Part shown: positions 63,294 through 64,000 of the stretch, piece after piece
Position numbering within the stretch: the stretch's first letter is position 1
Layout: each line of letters starts with the position of its first letter
Made by a program: the position numbers and the translations under genes
Origin: Bog-756 sp963806455
Lineage (GTDB): Bacteria; Actinomycetota; Acidimicrobiia; Acidimicrobiales; RAAP-2
NCBI GenBank assembly: GCA_963806455.1
Contig: CAWDXZ010000006.1
Span: 1-64,000, forward strand
DNA length: 64,000 nt
Direction: 5' to 3'
Notes under the pieces: generated by a model
The model's input: only the letters and a program-made list of their open reading frames with translations
Told to the model about the DNA's origin: nothing
The model's database searches: none

Positions 63294-64000
63294 CTACCGG
63301 TGGCTGGGCGACGGCTCGACCCCGACGCTCACCGCGCCCCCGAAGCCGAGGTCGCGCAGGGCCGGGTGGGTGCGATCAAGCTCGGCGGCCAGCTCGGCCA
63401 GCCACGCCCCCAGCTCGAGGAGGGTCATCGTCGCGCCCGGCAGGGACGGGTCGAAGGGGCCCTCGACGACCCGGGACTCCTCCACCCGCAGGTGACCCTG
63501 GTCGGCCAGCGCACCGGCGAGGCTTCCACAGGTGCGGGCCACCGCGGCCGATGAGGCCACCAACCCCTCACAGACCTCGGGCATCGTGCTCGGCGCCCCG
63601 GTGGCCCTCGGGACCAGCTCGACCAGGCTCGACCCGAACCACAACTGGTGTGCCGAGGCCACCAGGGCGGACCAGGCCATCACCGGCGAATCCGACTGAT
63701 GGGGCTCCGAAAGGTACTGGGAGAACACGTCCTCGGCGTCCACGGCGGCGATGCACACCTGGTCCCGCCACCGCGCCATGTCGGTGTCCCCGGCAGGAAC
63801 ACCGTCGTTCGGACCGCCCATCACGCGGCTGACGGTGGCCTGGGCGTAGCCGCCGCCGGCCGAGAAGAGCCGTCCGACCACCCGGGCCAGCTCCAGGGAT
63901 GCTCCCCGTGGCCAGATGGCCATGCCGATCACCAGACCGATGGCCGCCCCGATCAAGACGTCCTCGAGCCGCACCAGGCCGAGGGTCCACCCGGACGGTT
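63294..64000 (-). CDS. FUSC-like membrane protein, C-terminal part (runs off the window)
   Basis: The minus-strand frame is open to the window edge and reads GWTLGLVRLEDVLIGAAIGL then VIGMAIWPRGASLELARVVG, the last membrane helix and flanking motif of FUSC/aromatic-acid-exporter-type proteins. A helical soluble domain of about 200 residues ends at 63294. The N-terminal membrane half lies beyond 64000. The role is presumably efflux; substrate unknown. It converges on the PhyH gene with 12 bases between. Confidence 0.7.
   Translation of the reverse strand, partial: PSGWTLGLVRLEDVLIGAAIGLVIGMAIWPRGASLELARVVGRLFSAGGGYAQATVSRVMGGPNDGVPAGDTDMARWRDQVCIAAVDAEDVFSQYLSEPHQSDSPVMAWSALVASAHQLWFGSSLVELVPRATGAPSTMPEVCEGLVASSAAVARTCGSLAGALADQGHLRVEESRVVEGPFDPSLPGATMTLLELGAWLAELAAELDRTHPALRDLGFGGAVSVGVEPSPSHR

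Overview
The window is GC-rich DNA of an actinomycete type. It has many GTG starts, 4-base GTGA/ATGA gene overlaps, a MurT/GatD lipid II amidation pair, a luciferase-like (probably F420-dependent) oxidoreductase, an SCO6745-type protein and mycobacterium-like reductase and acyltransferase fusions. Actinomycetota is well supported. Acidimicrobiia is a guess. No rRNA or CRISPR array was seen. Two tRNA genes are present, both for valine (CAC at 6.5 kb, GAC at 61.5 kb).

Layout. 0.3-4.3 kb: a double class III cyclase / AAA ATPase / TPR-like gene broken by many single-base shifts. 4.3-6.6 kb: an IS110-family element, a tyrosine-integrase remnant and tRNA-Val(CAC), probably the relic of an older integrated element. 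6.7-10 kb: amidase, a VOC protein and a small membrane protein. 10-17 kb: a TetR regulator divergent from a tightly overlapped four-gene operon (acyl-CoA reductase/HAD fusion, zinc alcohol dehydrogenase, LarA-like protein, PlsC acyltransferase), with a perfect palindrome between them. 17-20.6 kb: the convergent operon HAD-PlsC fusion, murT, gatD. 20.9-43 kb: mostly single genes (LysR, GNAT, YqgE, enoyl-CoA hydratase, MFS, MscL, LLM oxidoreductase, nitroreductase, peroxiredoxin, thioesterase, SRAP, sulfotransferase, DUF2254, USP, msrB-msrA, alpha/beta hydrolase). 43-46 kb: a coiled-coil protein, a deleted phosphotransferase pseudogene and a secreted protein.

46,074-61,493 is an integrative element. 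A 46-base direct repeat of the 3' half of tRNA-Val(GAC) marks both ends, with the intact tRNA at the right end. From the left it carries a tyrosine integrase, a DUF3467 protein, an antitoxin-like and a RelE-like gene, a minus-strand run of very small overlapping genes, a type I restriction-modification locus (hsdM-hsdS-hsdR), an RHH-like regulator beside a 14-base palindrome, an accessory gene with an in-frame TGA, a large inverted repeat, and a right-end operon of excisionase-like HTH, second HTH, small protein and replication-type ATPase. No transfer gene was recognised. Beyond the element lie a DUF2127 membrane protein, a PhyH-type dioxygenase and the end of an FUSC-like membrane protein.

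Many genes are split by single-base shifts, although their residues read through smoothly when frames are joined. Few carry an in-frame stop. This looks more like indel errors in the assembly than slow decay, but the two cannot be separated from the sequence alone. The APH deletion at 44.2-44.6 kb and the integrase stump at 5.8 kb look like true decay.
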